A stretch of DNA of 64,000 nucleotides from Phascolarctos cinereus (GCF_002099425.1 NW_018344159.1:1364001-1428000); one strand, 5' to 3'; counted from the first letter of the stretch, positions 11,334-21,984 are shown. Made by a program: numbers and translations. The notes: a model not told the origin generated them from the sequence alone.

Positions 11334-12214
11334 TTTTTTTAATATAAATTTATTTATTTGTAGTTTTCAACATTCACTTCCACAAGTTTATGAGTTCCAA
11401 ATTTTCACCCCATCTCACCCCTCCCCCCACCCCAAGATTGCATGCATTCTGAATATCCCTTCCCCTAGTCTGTCCTCTCTTCTATCTCTTCCCCCCCGCC
11501 CCTTATCCTCTTCCCCTTCTATTTTCCTGTAGGGCAGGATAGACTTCTGTACCCCATTTCCTGTATTTCTTATTTCCCAGTAGCATGTGAAAACATTTTT
11601 TTAAACATATGTTTTTAGAACTTTAGGTTTCAGATGTTCTCTCTTCCTCCCTCCCCACCCACCCTCATTGAAAAGGCAAGCAACTCCATACAGGTTGAAC
11701 ATGTGCAGTTATGCAAAACACTTCCATAGTAGACATGTTGTGAAAAACTAACTCTATATTTCCCTTAATCCTATCCTGCCCTCCCATTTATTCTATTCAT
11801 TCTTTTGACCCTGTCCCTCCTCAGAAGTATTTACTTCTATTATCCCCTTTCCCAATCTGCCCTCCTCTCTATCATCCCCCTGCTCTCTTGTCCCCTTCTC
11901 CCCCTATTTTCCTGTAGAGTAAGACAGATTTCCATACCCAATTGAATGTGTATGTTATTCCCTCCTTAAGCCAAATCCTATGAGAATAAGATTCACTCAT
12001 TCCCTCTTACCTTCCCCCGTTTCCCCTTCACTGTAAGAGCCTTTTCTTTTATGTTTTTTTTTGGTGAGATAATTTACCCCATTCTACCTGTCCCTTTCTT
12101 CTTCTCCAAGTATAATCTTCCCTCATCCCTTAATTTTATTCTCCAGATAAGACCCCTTAATCTTCAACTCACCCTGTGCCCTCTACCTATCTATCTATTT
12201 ATATGTATATATAC

Positions 12215-12252
<38 letters not shown>

Positions 12253-13309
12253 TTAATTTTTTTTCCTCCAACTACCCTAATACTGACAAAGGTCTCATAA
12301 GTTATAAATATTATCTTTCCATGCAGAAATGTAAACAGTTCAGTCTCAATAAGTCTTTCATGATTTCTCTTTCCTGTTTACCTCTTCATGATTCACTGGA
12401 GTCTTGTATTTGAAAGTCAAATTTTCTTTTTAGCTCTGGTCTTTTCATCAAGAATGCTTGAAAGTCCTCTGTCTCACTGAATGACCATTTTTCCCCCTGA
12501 AGGATTATACTCAGTTTTGCTGGGTAGGTGATTCTTGGATGTAATCCTGTCTCCTTTGCCCTCCAGAATATTATATTCCATGCCCTGCGGTCCTTTAATG
12601 TAGAAGCTGCTAAATCTTGTGTTATCCTGATTGTGTTTCCACAGTACTTGAATTGTTTCCTTCTGGCAGCTTGTAATATTTTCTCCTTGACCTGGGAACT
12701 CTGGAATTTGGCTATAATATTCCTAGGAGTTTTCCTTTGGGGATCTCTTTCAGGAGGAGATCAGTGGATTCTGTCAATTTCTATTTAGCCCTCTGGTTCT
12801 ACTATATCAGGGCAGATTTCCTTGATAATTTCTTGAAAGATGATGTCTAGGCTCTTTTTTTGATCATGGCTTTCAGATAGTCCAATAACACCTTAAAAAA
12901 TAGCCTAACCCCCGCCAAGGGCCACGCTCTTGGGGAATGGAGCTGAGATCCCGCCTTCCTCTCTTAGCACCAACAGAAACAGACTTTTCCCACTGACCTT
13001 CTAAGTTGTCTTTGGTGTTTGTGGGTTGAGAGATCTGGAAGCCGCCACAGCTGCCCGCGATTCAGCTCCAGGTCCACTGCGACCTGCGCGCCCACACTGC
13101 GCTGTGCTCCACTCCCAGCCCTTCAAGACAACATCTTTCTGATCAATCATCCAGGTTGTCTTGGGCTGGAAATTTGTTTCACTCTGTCTTTTTGTGGGTT
13201 CTGCTCCTTCAGAATTTGTTTTGAGCCATTTTTTATGAGTATTTGGAGGGGTTTGGGGGAGAGCTCAAGCAAGTCACTGCTTTCACTCTGCCATCTTGGC
13301 TCCGCCCCC
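11334..13309 (-). mobile_element. HAL1 half-LINE (ORF1-only L1 relative), 5'-complete
   Basis: Flanked by a perfect 14-base target duplication, 'aagggatatttttc', at 11320-11333 and 13310-13323. Read on the minus strand it begins with the L1-type 5' end 'gggggcggagccaagatggc', runs through a GC-rich 5' UTR to about 12900, then enters ORF1. Complement of about 12360-12890 reads as the ORF1p RRM and C-terminal domain, with motif-like stretches P-R-N-I-I-A-K-F and Y-P-A-K-L-S. After ORF1 it goes straight into a purine-rich 3' region and A-tail near 11334. No ORF2 is present, which defines HAL1. The ORF1 N-terminal part is missing at the junction near 12890-12905, apparently an internal deletion. 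The reading frame is decayed. Confidence 0.85.
12198..12252. repeat. (TA)n-rich microsatellite
   Basis: Alternating TA and TATG/TACA units inside the 3' region of the HAL1. Confidence 0.9.
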
Positions 13310-13323
13310 AAGGGATATTTTTC

Positions 13324-15060
13324 AATCAGGCACAGTAGCTTACTAATTTACCCATCTTTGCCATGGGAACATGTAAGCACCTGGACAGATTTGTGCCTGC
13401 TATTCAAAACACTGTACTGTGCTGAAAATCCTCAGACACATTTCTAGTAGTTCCCCTTCTATTGGCTCTTATTATTGTGTCATACCCTATCCGTCATTCA
13501 GCTTTTATCTGCCCCACAGGGGACAGAGCAAAGACACTTGCCTGATATCTTGTCATGTCACCTTCCCAACCTTTTTCAAGGTTCTCTCTTGCCCTAAATC
13601 GTATATTCCCTCTCGCTATGTCACTATTCCCCTTCTGTTGCCACTATAATACTATATTCCTTCCTTCCTTCAAATCTCACCTACAGTGTGTAGATCCTTG
13701 TTGGATTCAGTCTCTGAGAGGGGTACTTCTCTGATCTGGGTGTGTTGTTATCTTCCTGACCTTTGACTTTGGTTCTCTCTTGCCCTAAATTGTGTACTTC
13801 TTCTTACGCTGGAGCTATAGCCCAGTGAGTATGACCTTGCCCACTGTAGCCTGCAGGCAAGGCCACTTTCATGTTTGTTGTAAGTTTGCATGCTTCTGTT
13901 CCCATCCTCTAGCAGAGATTCTGATTGACTCTGAAATCTGCTCCTGAGCTTTTCTGCCCATCTATTTCCTGTGTAAGCAAAACCAGTCCTCTTATACCCA
14001 CACGAAAATACAAACATTTCCTTATGTGCCCCAATTAATCATTTTAATCCTAACTTTTAAGAGTTTTTGCCTTTCTGAGTCAGAATAAGAATTCAAATAA
14101 ACAAATGTCACAATTCTGAGCCTTCTCTTCAGGAAAAAGACTTTAATCTTTGTAGAAAGTAAAAATTAAAAGCTGTCTGTCTCCTTGGTATAGATGCTAC
14201 CTGTTTGCTTTGAAGAGTTTGATCAAAAAAGAAGAAAAACTATAGAAGTAACAAATTTCACTATCAGGAGACTTGTTTGACAGAGGAATGCTTTTAATTA
14301 TTCAAATATTTTCACAGCAAGGGATCCCCATGATTAAGGTTGCTCCTAGCATTGCTAGAGTCCCACTCTAGGTAACTATGTGATTGTGTTAGAGGCATTA
14401 ATCATATTCTTCTCCATCTCAGCATGGAATGGAATGTTAGCTCATGGCAGGGGTGAGTTGCCAGCAACTCTATCATAGATGACTATACTGTGAAGACTAT
14501 TAGCTGCTGCTCACTTGCAATGCTTTACTAAAGCAAGTCTATCCCTGTGGAAGGGCTGTTACCAAAACCTCCCCCAATATGAATTTCTAGGCTTACACAG
14601 TAGGGGGAAATTCCCCATCAGGGCTCCTGTTGGTTTTTCATCTTCTATGAGGACAGCCAAGGAAGGTCAAAGACAGAGATACACTCCAGATCACAGGCAA
14701 TAAAAGATAGCCTTGTAACACTGCGCAAATAGAATGCTGGTCTCCTCTGTCCACCTGGAAAAGATTTCCATAAACAAAAGGGAAACTGAAATGCCGAGTC
14801 CAAAGAAACCTAAGTCTGGGAATAGTTTAGATGGCCCTATTTAAGCCTAGGTTCTTGCAAAGTGTTTGCTAATGAACAGAAAAATAGCCAAAGGTGGGCA
14901 AGTACTCCTATTAGCTTGGAAACTTAGATAAGAAGAAATATGTAAATAAACTCAAATGTTATCCCAGGTAAAGCAAATAGCTCTCCTCAGGCACCTTAGA
15001 ATTTAAGTGACTATCAATTCTAGTTGGGTTAAAATGAACAAAGGCTCATAGGCACAGCTC
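13324..15060. other. unassigned intergenic stretch with a local duplication
   Basis: No coding exon or named repeat is recognised. The phrase 'ggttctctcttgccctaaat' occurs at 13580-13599 and again at 13772-13791, with partial similarity continuing on both sides, so a short local duplication is likely. Confidence 0.4.
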
Positions 15061-15061
15061 C

Positions 15062-15180
15062 AATCTAATTCAACAAAGATTTATTAAGTACCTAGTGTGT
15101 ACAAGGCACTGTGCTGGGTTCAGGGGATATGAAGATTTTTTAAAAATACAATCCCTTCTTCCCTCAAGAAACCAAAAGAT
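15062..15180 (-). mobile_element. L2 3' end, reverse
   Basis: The phrases 'caacaaagatttattaagta', 'aaggcactgtgctgggttc' and 'ccttcttccctcaagaaac' are the complement of the L2 3' end. Confidence 0.7.
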
Positions 15181-15779
15181 ATTTATTTGATTTGCTTAAC
15201 TATATTTATTAGAATGTCTATATTGGAGAGAATTTATGAGTTAGTGGGAAGAGAGAGAAAAGGGGAGAGAAAGAAAGAGACAGACAGAGACAGAGAGAAA
15301 AACATGTAAAATATATACCACAGAAGAAAACAAAACATAAATATACACTTTTTTAGAAAAAAATGTACTTAGCAGGAGTTATGTCTGTTTTGGTTTTGGG
15401 ATATTTGGAGTGTTTGTGTCTGTTGATGATGTTAAGTTCAGAATATTTTTAGTTTGAGGAAAAAATAGAGAAAAACTGCCATTTATTGCCTGACTAAAAC
15501 CCCTTTTAAAACCCTTGCTTCCAGGGTCCCAGTTGGCTCAAAACTCTAGCACTCAACAAGTTATAAATCCCTCCTGCCCCTACCTCTTTAGTACTCAGAG
15601 TTCTGAAGGCAGTCCATTCTTAAAAGATTTGCCAAGAAAACTCCAAATATTCAGACACAACTGAACAGCAGAAACAAAAATGTGGCACCCAGAACTATAG
15701 ATGCGGTAAGTCCAGAAAAATATTGAGGGACATATTCCTCAAAGCTATGCCTCTCAGTGTAAACTAAGATCATATCAAT
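15181..15779. other. mostly unassigned; SINE tail scrap
   Basis: A GA-rich tract lies at 15246-15298. A scrap of an RTE-type SINE tail is seen at 15625-15680 ('gccaagaaaactccaaatat' followed by 'cagacacaactgaacagcag'). The rest is not recognised. Confidence 0.45.
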
Positions 15780-16155
15780 TCTTCAAATACAAGTTGATTA
15801 TATTTATTTGCTGGGGTAAATGGTATGTCTGCTCTGTTCTATTGATCTACCTTTCTATATCTTAGCTAGTACCAGATAGTTTTGATAATTATTGTCTTAA
15901 AATATAGTTTAAGATCTGGTACTGCTAAACGTCTTTGATATTCTTGATTTTTTGTTCTTCCAAATGAATTTTGTTATCATTTTTTCTAATTCAGTAAAAT
16001 AATTTTTGGTAATTTAATTGTGATAGCATTGAATAGATAAATTAGTTTAGGTACAATTGTCATTTTTATTATATTAGCCCTGTGAAGCCATGAACAATTA
16101 ATATTTCTCCAATTATTTAAATCTGATTTTGTTTGTATAAAAAGTTTTTTTTTAA
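15780..16155 (-). mobile_element. L1 ORF2 fragment, reverse
   Basis: The plus strand reads as the complement of the L1 ORF2 C-terminal region: 'agctagtaccagatagtttt', 'tagtttaagatctggtactg' and 'ttgttcttccaaatgaattt' are reverse counterparts of sense phrases in the L1 at 4578 and 41292. It is heavily decayed. Confidence 0.85.
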
Positions 16156-17205
16156 TATCGAATTTGCAATGAAGATGCCCTGCTCATGTCATGATGTCTT
16201 GCTTTCCTTGCCTACTGTGTTTTGGTACTACTTCTATTACAATGCCCAAAACATCATGTGCTTCTTACCAATGTAATGAGACTGTACATTTTTCTCTTAC
16301 AGGTGTGTAGCAATGTTGAGGAGTTCTGGGTTTCACGTGACCTTGGATGTCAAAGGTCATACCTTAGGTAATCTAAATAACTCCAACAAGTGGGCAGAGG
16401 TAGGAATGAGTTGAAGTGGGAAGGGGGGGTGTTGTTAACCTTCCAAGTCCCTCAGAAGTGCTGAGACCAGAGGGAAACATAAGCCCCGGAGCAGGGGATG
16501 GAGGCATGTTTGAGGGCAAGAGGAACTTTTTTGTTTTCCTGACAGATAGGTAAACTGTTGTTTGAGGTCAGTTGTCCCTGGGAACTGTACTACAGGGGAC
16601 AGACCAACTTCATTACTACTGGATGGAGGAAACTTCATCTGAGAACTGAAATATCCCGAAAGGCTTCTTTTCGGGGGAGAAAAATGGGGCTAGTTCTGCC
16701 ACCTGCTGGATCTATGTAGAACTACAGGCAGAGTGATCTGGGCAGGTGTGAAAAGCTTCAAGAGGTGCGGATTATGAACTCAGCCCTAAAAAAAATGTGA
16801 CTGAAGCTGTGTAGGCGTCTGGAGAAAGGTTGGGTATCTATATTTTCCGCGAGCTCTGCTAAGACTTCAATTTCAGCCTATTAACAAACCTTTCGACTTT
16901 CTGCCTATTGATAAACTTTTTTTTCTTTTTCTGAGCTTTGTATATTGCCTGACACAGGCAAGGAGAGCTGGTTATAACCCATTGGGTAATGCTGTCTAAT
17001 GGAGTTCCCAGATTTTGGGGGGACATGGGATAACAAGGCAGAAATTCTCCCAATATCCCAAAGTGTCCCTATGCCCTGAATGTCATATGAGAGCTTCCAA
17101 CCAATACATGACTAGGGGGATAGGGTGAAAGCAGCAATGGTTATTACAGTGGGAAGAAGATGGTTCTGCATGTGTGTATACTTTTAGAATGTGTTTGGTG
17201 CCAGA
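16156..17205. other. unassigned stretch with motif cluster
   Basis: No known repeat or coding exon is recognised. A CACGTG box and two nuclear-receptor half-sites lie close together at 16334-16359 and are listed separately. Confidence 0.4.
16334..16359. promoter_or_regulatory. candidate E-box plus nuclear-receptor half-site cluster
   Basis: CACGTG (16334-16339) overlaps TGACCT (16338-16343), and AGGTCA follows at 16354-16359. The two half-sites form an everted repeat with a 10-base gap, and TGACCTTGG also reads as the extended half-site CCAAGGTCA on the minus strand. Only motifs are seen; no function is shown. Confidence 0.25.
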
Positions 17206-17290
17206 AGTTAAGCGATTTGCCCAGGATCACATAGCGAGTAAATGTCTGAGGTCAGATTTGAATTCAGGTTCTTCCTGTCTCCAAGGCTAG
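17206..17290 (-). mobile_element. SINE fragment, reverse
   Basis: The phrases 'agcgatttgcccaggatcac' and 'tttgaattcaggttcttcct' are the complement of a SINE tRNA-derived region. It ends where a MIR begins. Confidence 0.75.
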
Positions 17291-17297
17291 TGCTCTA

Positions 17298-17562
17298 TTA
17301 ATAATAATAACTAACATTTTTACAGTGCCTGTTATGTGTCAAGCACTGTGCTAAGTGCTTTACAAATATTATCTCAATTGATCCTCACAGCAACCCTGGG
17401 AAGTAGGTGCTACTATTATCCCCATTTTACAGATGGGAAACAGAAATTAAGTGACTTGCTCAGGGTCACACAGCTAGTTAACTTAACTAGTATCTGAGGT
17501 CACATTTGAACTCAAGTCTTCTTGACTCCAGGCCCAGCTCTATATCCATCATGTCTCCACCT
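17298..17562 (-). mobile_element. MIR, near full length, reverse
   Basis: The complete reverse MIR order is present: 'aataactaacatttttacag', 'aagcactgtgctaagtgctt', 'ctcaattgatcctcacagc', 'ttatccccattttacagatg', 'gacttgctcagggtcacac', 'tgaactcaagtcttcttgac'. Confidence 0.92.
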
Positions 17563-17639
17563 ATGATTTCATCAGTGTGGGAAACTGCCAGTATAGAAAT
17601 CTCCTCCGCAGGTTCATGTCATCTATAAGTTACAGCCAA

Positions 17640-17763
17640 AAAGGTTGCCTGGGTCATTGAAAAGTAAAATGACTTGTCCATGGTCACAGAGTAAGAAGGT
17701 GTTAGATTCAAGACTTGAACTAGGGTCTTCCTGATTCCAGCTATTCCAATTCATCCCTTTATT
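17640..17763 (-). mobile_element. CORE-SINE fragment, reverse
   Basis: The phrases 'aaatgacttgtccatggtca' and 'cttgaactagggtcttcctg' are the complement of the SINE tRNA-derived half. Confidence 0.7.
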
Positions 17764-18364
17764 CTCTAGTCCAAGTTGTCTCTTCAATACGGTCAAGAAC
17801 AAGAACTTTTTTGGAGTGGTGATTTTGAAAGGTTGGGAAGGCATTTTCCCCTAGGGAGTCTCCACATTGCAATTTCAGAGAAGTTTCATGGACTGACAAT
17901 ATTTTGGAGCTACTGTAACAGACAGACCTGGACAAAAAGAGGTGGACTGCTTGGCCATTGGGGTGGGGGAGAGGAAGGTAAGGGGGGAGTGGAGGCAGAA
18001 AGATTTTCCCCTACCTAGAGCTCTAACATCTCTGGTTTTTATTAATAGAAAAATAAGAATTCCTTAATAAATCTGCTCTGATACATCCATGGTACTCAAA
18101 ATAATGATTCAAAGAAACCATAGTTTTTAAATAGTTCCTGATTCAGAACTGACCCTCATTCCTCAGTAACAATGGACCTTTCCCACAACTACTTCTGGGT
18201 CTGTTTCTCCTCCACTACAGAACTTGAACTTACACCTTGTGTTACTTGTTCAAAACCAAAACAACAACAACAATTAGCCACTTCTGACACCATTTCCTCT
18301 CTGATCCAATGAAGCTGCACTACTGCAGGGAAAAAGTCTAGAAACAGTTTTGACAGTGGTAAGT
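17764..18364. other. unassigned intergenic stretch
   Basis: No gene or repeat is recognised. Confidence 0.4.
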
Positions 18365-18367
18365 TTC

Positions 18368-18575
18368 TAGAGGCAGTTAGACAGCACAATGGGTAGAATG
18401 CTGCACTTGGAGTCAGGATGTCCTAAGTTCCAATTCTGCCTGAGATACTGCTTTGCTGTGTGACCTGGGACAAGATATTTAACCTTTCAGTCTCAGTTTC
18501 CTCATCTGTAAAATGAAGAGGTTAGACTCAATCCCCTCCAAAGGCCTTTCCTGCTCTAAATCTATGATGCTACAA
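18368..18575 (+). mobile_element. CORE-SINE (MIR/Mar-1 type)
   Basis: Full order: 'aggcagttagacagcacaat', 'ttggagtcaggatgtcctaa', 'tgtgtgacctgggacaaga', 'cctcatctgtaaaatgaag', 'ggcctttcctgctctaaatc'. Confidence 0.9.
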
Positions 18576-18639
18576 TCATTGAGCCCCAATGAGTTGAACT
18601 CACAAAATGTCACATAATCAAAAGTATTAAACATTGATA

Positions 18640-19124
18640 TATTGATATCTAGAAAATTCCTAGTGTGTATAATTATAGAGGAGTATTATTTTGCAGTAAG
18701 AAAATATTAATTTGAGAAATTCAGAGAGATGTGGGAAGATTTGTATGGAAAAACTTACCCAAAATTGTATAAAATAAAACAAATAAAGCAGAATCTTCAG
18801 ATACACACCCACATTGCTACAAAAACGCAAATGAAAAGATAATGAAAAAGAAGTCAAACTATGCATAACTGAAAAACTAGTAATGGCCCTGGAACAGATA
18901 CTGAAATATAATTTTCTCCATAAAAGCAAAGAAGTAGAACTATAGACCAATATCATTAATGAAGATCTATCAAAAATAGGAAATGAAATTCTGGCAACAT
19001 TTTAAAAAAACACTGAATTTTTTAAACAAAAAATGTATGATAACCAAGTCAAATTTGTCAGATTTGACAACCAATGCCAGGATGATTCAACAATAGAAAA
19101 ACAATCAACATAATTTATTCAAAA
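18640..19124 (+). mobile_element. L1 fragments, mosaic
   Basis: The first part resembles the L1 3' UTR ('agatgtgggaagatttgtat'). From about 18910 the text follows the ORF2 reverse-transcriptase region ('agaccaatatcattaatgaa', 'ggaaatgaaattctggcaac', 'atgattcaacaatagaaaaa'). At least two L1 pieces are joined. Confidence 0.7.
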
Positions 19125-19375
19125 TAATAATAATAACTAGCACTGTGTAATTTTTCAAGGTTTGCAAAGAGATTTACAAAAATTATCTTTTTTGATCCTC
19201 ACAACAACCTTGTAAGAGAGGTGTAATATTATCCCCATTTTATAGATGAAGAAATTGAGACAGATGAGGCTAAGTGATTTGCTCAAGCCAGGGTTACATA
19301 GCTAGCAAGTGTCTAAGGGCAGATTTAAATTCCGGCAGATCTTCCCAACTCCAAGTAGTAGGCCACTTAGCTCCC
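19125..19375 (-). mobile_element. MIR/CORE-SINE, reverse
   Basis: Reverse MIR phrases run in order: 'ataataactagcactgtgta', 'atcctcacaacaaccttgta', 'atccccattttatagatgaa', 'gctagcaagtgtctaagggc'. It splits L1 sequence. Confidence 0.85.
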
Positions 19376-19488
19376 TCCAAAACAAAAACATATAAAACTA
19401 CATAATTATAAAAACAGATGGTGGGAAAAAGACTTTGACAGGAGAATAGCACTTTCAAACTTCATGCTGTATTATTAAGTAGCAGTCA

Positions 19489-19639
19489 GGGCCAGCTAGG
19501 TGGCACAGTGGATAGAGTATCGGCCCTGGATTCAGAAGGACCTGAGTTCAAATTCGGCCTCAGACACATAACATTTCTTAGCTGCGTGACCCTGGGCAAG
19601 TCACTTAACCCCGCTGTCTAGCCAAAAAGGGGGAAAAAA
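19489..19639 (+). mobile_element. marsupial tRNA-derived SINE, short form, in L1
   Basis: The head 'gggccagctaggtggcacag' and body 'gcgtgaccctgggcaagtca' are clear. The flanks 'aagtagcagtca' (19477-19488) and 'aagtagtgatca' (19640-19651) form a 12-base target duplication with two differences, splitting the L1 phrase also seen near 4690. Confidence 0.92.
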
Positions 19640-19751
19640 AAGTAGTGATCATAAAAATCGTTTGGTTAAAAAATAGAAAAGTAGACCAAAGAAATAAAGA
19701 ATCAGAGATTCTCAATAACTTAGTATTTGATACACACTTTTTTTTTAATAA

Positions 19752-19816
19752 ACTGAAGCTGCAGGGCTGCACTTGAGGACCTAGCAGGTTGCTTGTTCGC
19801 AGGTTCCCCACCCCTG
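19752..19816 (-). mobile_element. hAT MITE terminus scrap
   Basis: 'cttgaggaccta' and 'gcaggttccccacccctg' match the right end of the hAT MITE at 30738-30913. Only one terminus is present. Confidence 0.55.
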
Positions 19817-20114
19817 CCTCTTAACTTTTGACCCAGAGATTTTATTGCTAGGTGTGTGTATACCTTAGAAAGTCAATGAAAAATAAAAAGGAGGGAGGGA
19901 CCTAATATATACCAAAATATTTAGAGCAGCACTTTTTGTAGTTGCAAAGAACTGGAAACAGGAGTAGATGTCCATCAGTTGGGGAATGGCTGAACAAGTT
20001 GTGGTATATGAATGTAATATAATATTACTTCACTATAAGAAATAATGAGTTCGATGAATACAGAGAAATGTGGGAAGACTTACGTGAACTTGCACAAATC
20101 GAGGTAAGGAAAAC

Positions 20115-20285
20115 AATGAGCAGAGGTTCTGAATTCAGAAGACCTGAGTTCAAATACCACCTCGAATCTTTACTGTGATGTGTGGCCTTAGAAAAGTCAT
20201 TAAACTTCCCTAAGCTTCTTAGCCCTCATCTGTACAATGACAGAAATGAGCCTGATGTCCTCTGAGGTTTCTTCAAGCTGTAAGG
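20115..20285 (+). mobile_element. CORE-SINE
   Basis: 'gaagacctgagttcaaatac', 'ttagccctcatctgtacaat' and 'gatgtcctctgaggtttctt' are in sense order. It runs directly into a (GAA)n tract that may have grown from its tail. Confidence 0.8.
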
Positions 20286-20415
20286 ATGAAGAAGAAGAAG
20301 AAGAAGAAGAAGAAGAAGAAGAAGAAGAAGAAGAAGAAGAAGAAGAAGAAGAAGAAGAAGAAGAAGAAGAAGGAGAAGAAGAAGAAGAAGAAGAAGAAGA
20401 AGAAGAAGAAGAAGA
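20286..20415. repeat. (GAA)n microsatellite
   Basis: About 42 GAA units with one interruption (GGA near 20371). This purine-only tract can form triplex DNA. It makes an artefactual poly-glutamate frame on the plus strand. Confidence 0.97.
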
Positions 20416-20461
20416 TCTATGTATGTGTCTATGAACCAGAAAGCAATATATACATGAATGA

Positions 20462-20580
20462 ATAAAAAAGCATTTATTAAGTGCCTACTGTGTGCAAAGC
20501 ACTGTGCTGAGCACTAGAGATAAAAATAGAAAAATGGAGACATCCCATGCTCTTTTAAGGAGCTCACATTTTATTCCAAA
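20462..20580 (-). mobile_element. L2 3' end, reverse
   Basis: The phrases 'agcatttattaagtgcctac', 'gcaaagcactgtgctgagca' and 'taaggagctcacattttatt' are the complement of the L2 3' end. Confidence 0.8.
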
Positions 20581-20708
20581 TTCACATCTACTCATTCCAA
20601 ATCTTGTGATTGTTAGTCAAATGGAAAGTCCCATGGTCCTTATGGTTCAGTGGCAAAATATATGCATATCCTTTAATATCATTTCCACTAATAAAGCTGT
20701 ATCTATTT

Positions 20709-20853
20709 GGGGGGGGGCTAGGCAATGGGGTTAAGTGACTTGCCCAGGGTCACACAGCTAGTAAGTGTTATATGTCTGAGGCCAAAATTGAACTCAGGTC
20801 CTCCTGACTCCAGGGCCAGTGCTCTATCCACTGTACCACGTAGCTGCCCGGAA
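20709..20853 (-). mobile_element. marsupial tRNA-derived SINE, short form, reverse
   Basis: Reverse copy: 'ggggttaagtgacttgccca' through 'ctgtaccacgtagctgccc'. A perfect 12-base target duplication, 'ctgtatctattt', lies at 20697-20708 and 20854-20865. Confidence 0.95.
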
Positions 20854-20865
20854 CTGTATCTATTT

Positions 20866-21895
20866 TTGACATGGAGCCATTTGACAGTAAGGACTTTGGT
20901 ATGGAGCATTTCGAGCCTGTCTTCAGTAGTTGTAGCTGCTGAGGAGGGGAAGATTGCAGCACCTGCAGAAAGAGTTGCCAAGTTGCATCCTCCCAGGGGT
21001 TGCTTTCCTTGGTGAAGACTGTAAGGGTGGTCCTGGGATCTGGGCCAGGAAAGGGTGGGCTGGGGCCTGGGGCATGTTACTATTCCCCGGGTTTCTGGGA
21101 TCAGAATCCCAGTATGTTTCTATCAGAGACTGAGTGAAGATGGTGGTCAAGGTGGAGGTGACAGTTTGACTCTTCTTCCTGTCTCTCTTTCTCAGTATTC
21201 TTGCTGTTTCAGTTAAGCCGACTTTCCTGCCCATAGACGGCAGCTGGCCTCTTCGCCACTGGGATTGCTCTCTGGATAATGGCTAGGGGCCAAGCCAGAT
21301 ACTGGCCAGTAATTTTAGAGGTTTTGCCCAGGGGCTTACTTGCCCATAGGTGGTAGCTGGCCTGCAGTTAGTGTTGGTGGTAGCAAGGATGATGGAGGAA
21401 TTTGCCTACTCAATTATGTTAAGGCTGCAGGGATCAGGGCTAAAAGCTGGCTGTTGGTCTGGAAATGCTGCTCCTCCCAGGGCTTTGGGACTCCAAGACC
21501 CTTCTAGGTCTAAGAGGAAGTGTTGGCAGTTATTTGATTAGCCTGACACATGATGCCTCCTGGATAGACATCTCCCACCAGTTACCTTTAGCACAATGTA
21601 AATGGAAATAACTATAACATGATGAAAACTAAATGCTGCAAAATTATAATGGCTAGGTTTAAATCAAAGAAGAGATATGAGAAGTTACCTCTGCCCTCTG
21701 CTTTGTACAGGTGGGAGACTAAGGGTGTGGAATACCACATACAATGTCATACTTTTCCAACTATAGTTAATTTATTTTGTTGAACTGTTTTCCCCCTTTT
21801 TTACTGTTATAAGGGATAGCTCTCTATGAGTGGGGTAAGGTGGGAAAGGTTAAGAAAGGTAGGTGATATAAAGACAAAAGATAATAAAAATTTAT
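20866..21895. other. unassigned, comparatively GC-rich stretch
   Basis: About 20900-21540 is richer in G and C than its surroundings. Two similar phrases, 'cctgcccatagacggcagct' and 'cttgcccataggtggtagct', lie about 120 bases apart. I see no exon structure. An old retroelement leader is possible but not shown. Confidence 0.35.
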
Positions 21896-21898
21896 TTC

Positions 21899-21902
21899 AA
21901 AA

Positions 21903-21942
<40 letters not shown>

Positions 21943-21980
21943 AAAAAGAAAGAAAGAAGAAAGAAAGAGAGAAAGAAAGG
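21899..21980. repeat. (AAAG)n microsatellite
   Basis: An A/G-only tract of AAAG units with a few shifted units near its right end. Confidence 0.95.
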
Positions 21981-21984
21981 AATA

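Larger units (their letters stand above)
19380..20110 (+). mobile_element. L1 ORF2 and 3' UTR, interrupted
   Basis: The ORF2 phrases 'gacttcatgctgtattattaag'-like (19458-19480) and 'atcagagattctcaataact' lead into 3' UTR text ('tttagagcagcactttttgt', 'gttggggaatggctgaacaa'). A short SINE (19489-19639) and a hAT-terminus-like scrap (about 19752-19816) interrupt it. Confidence 0.8.

Noticed and set aside
20237-20434. Open frame rich in glutamate
   Set aside because: It is a translation of a (GAA)n microsatellite and its flanks, not a gene.
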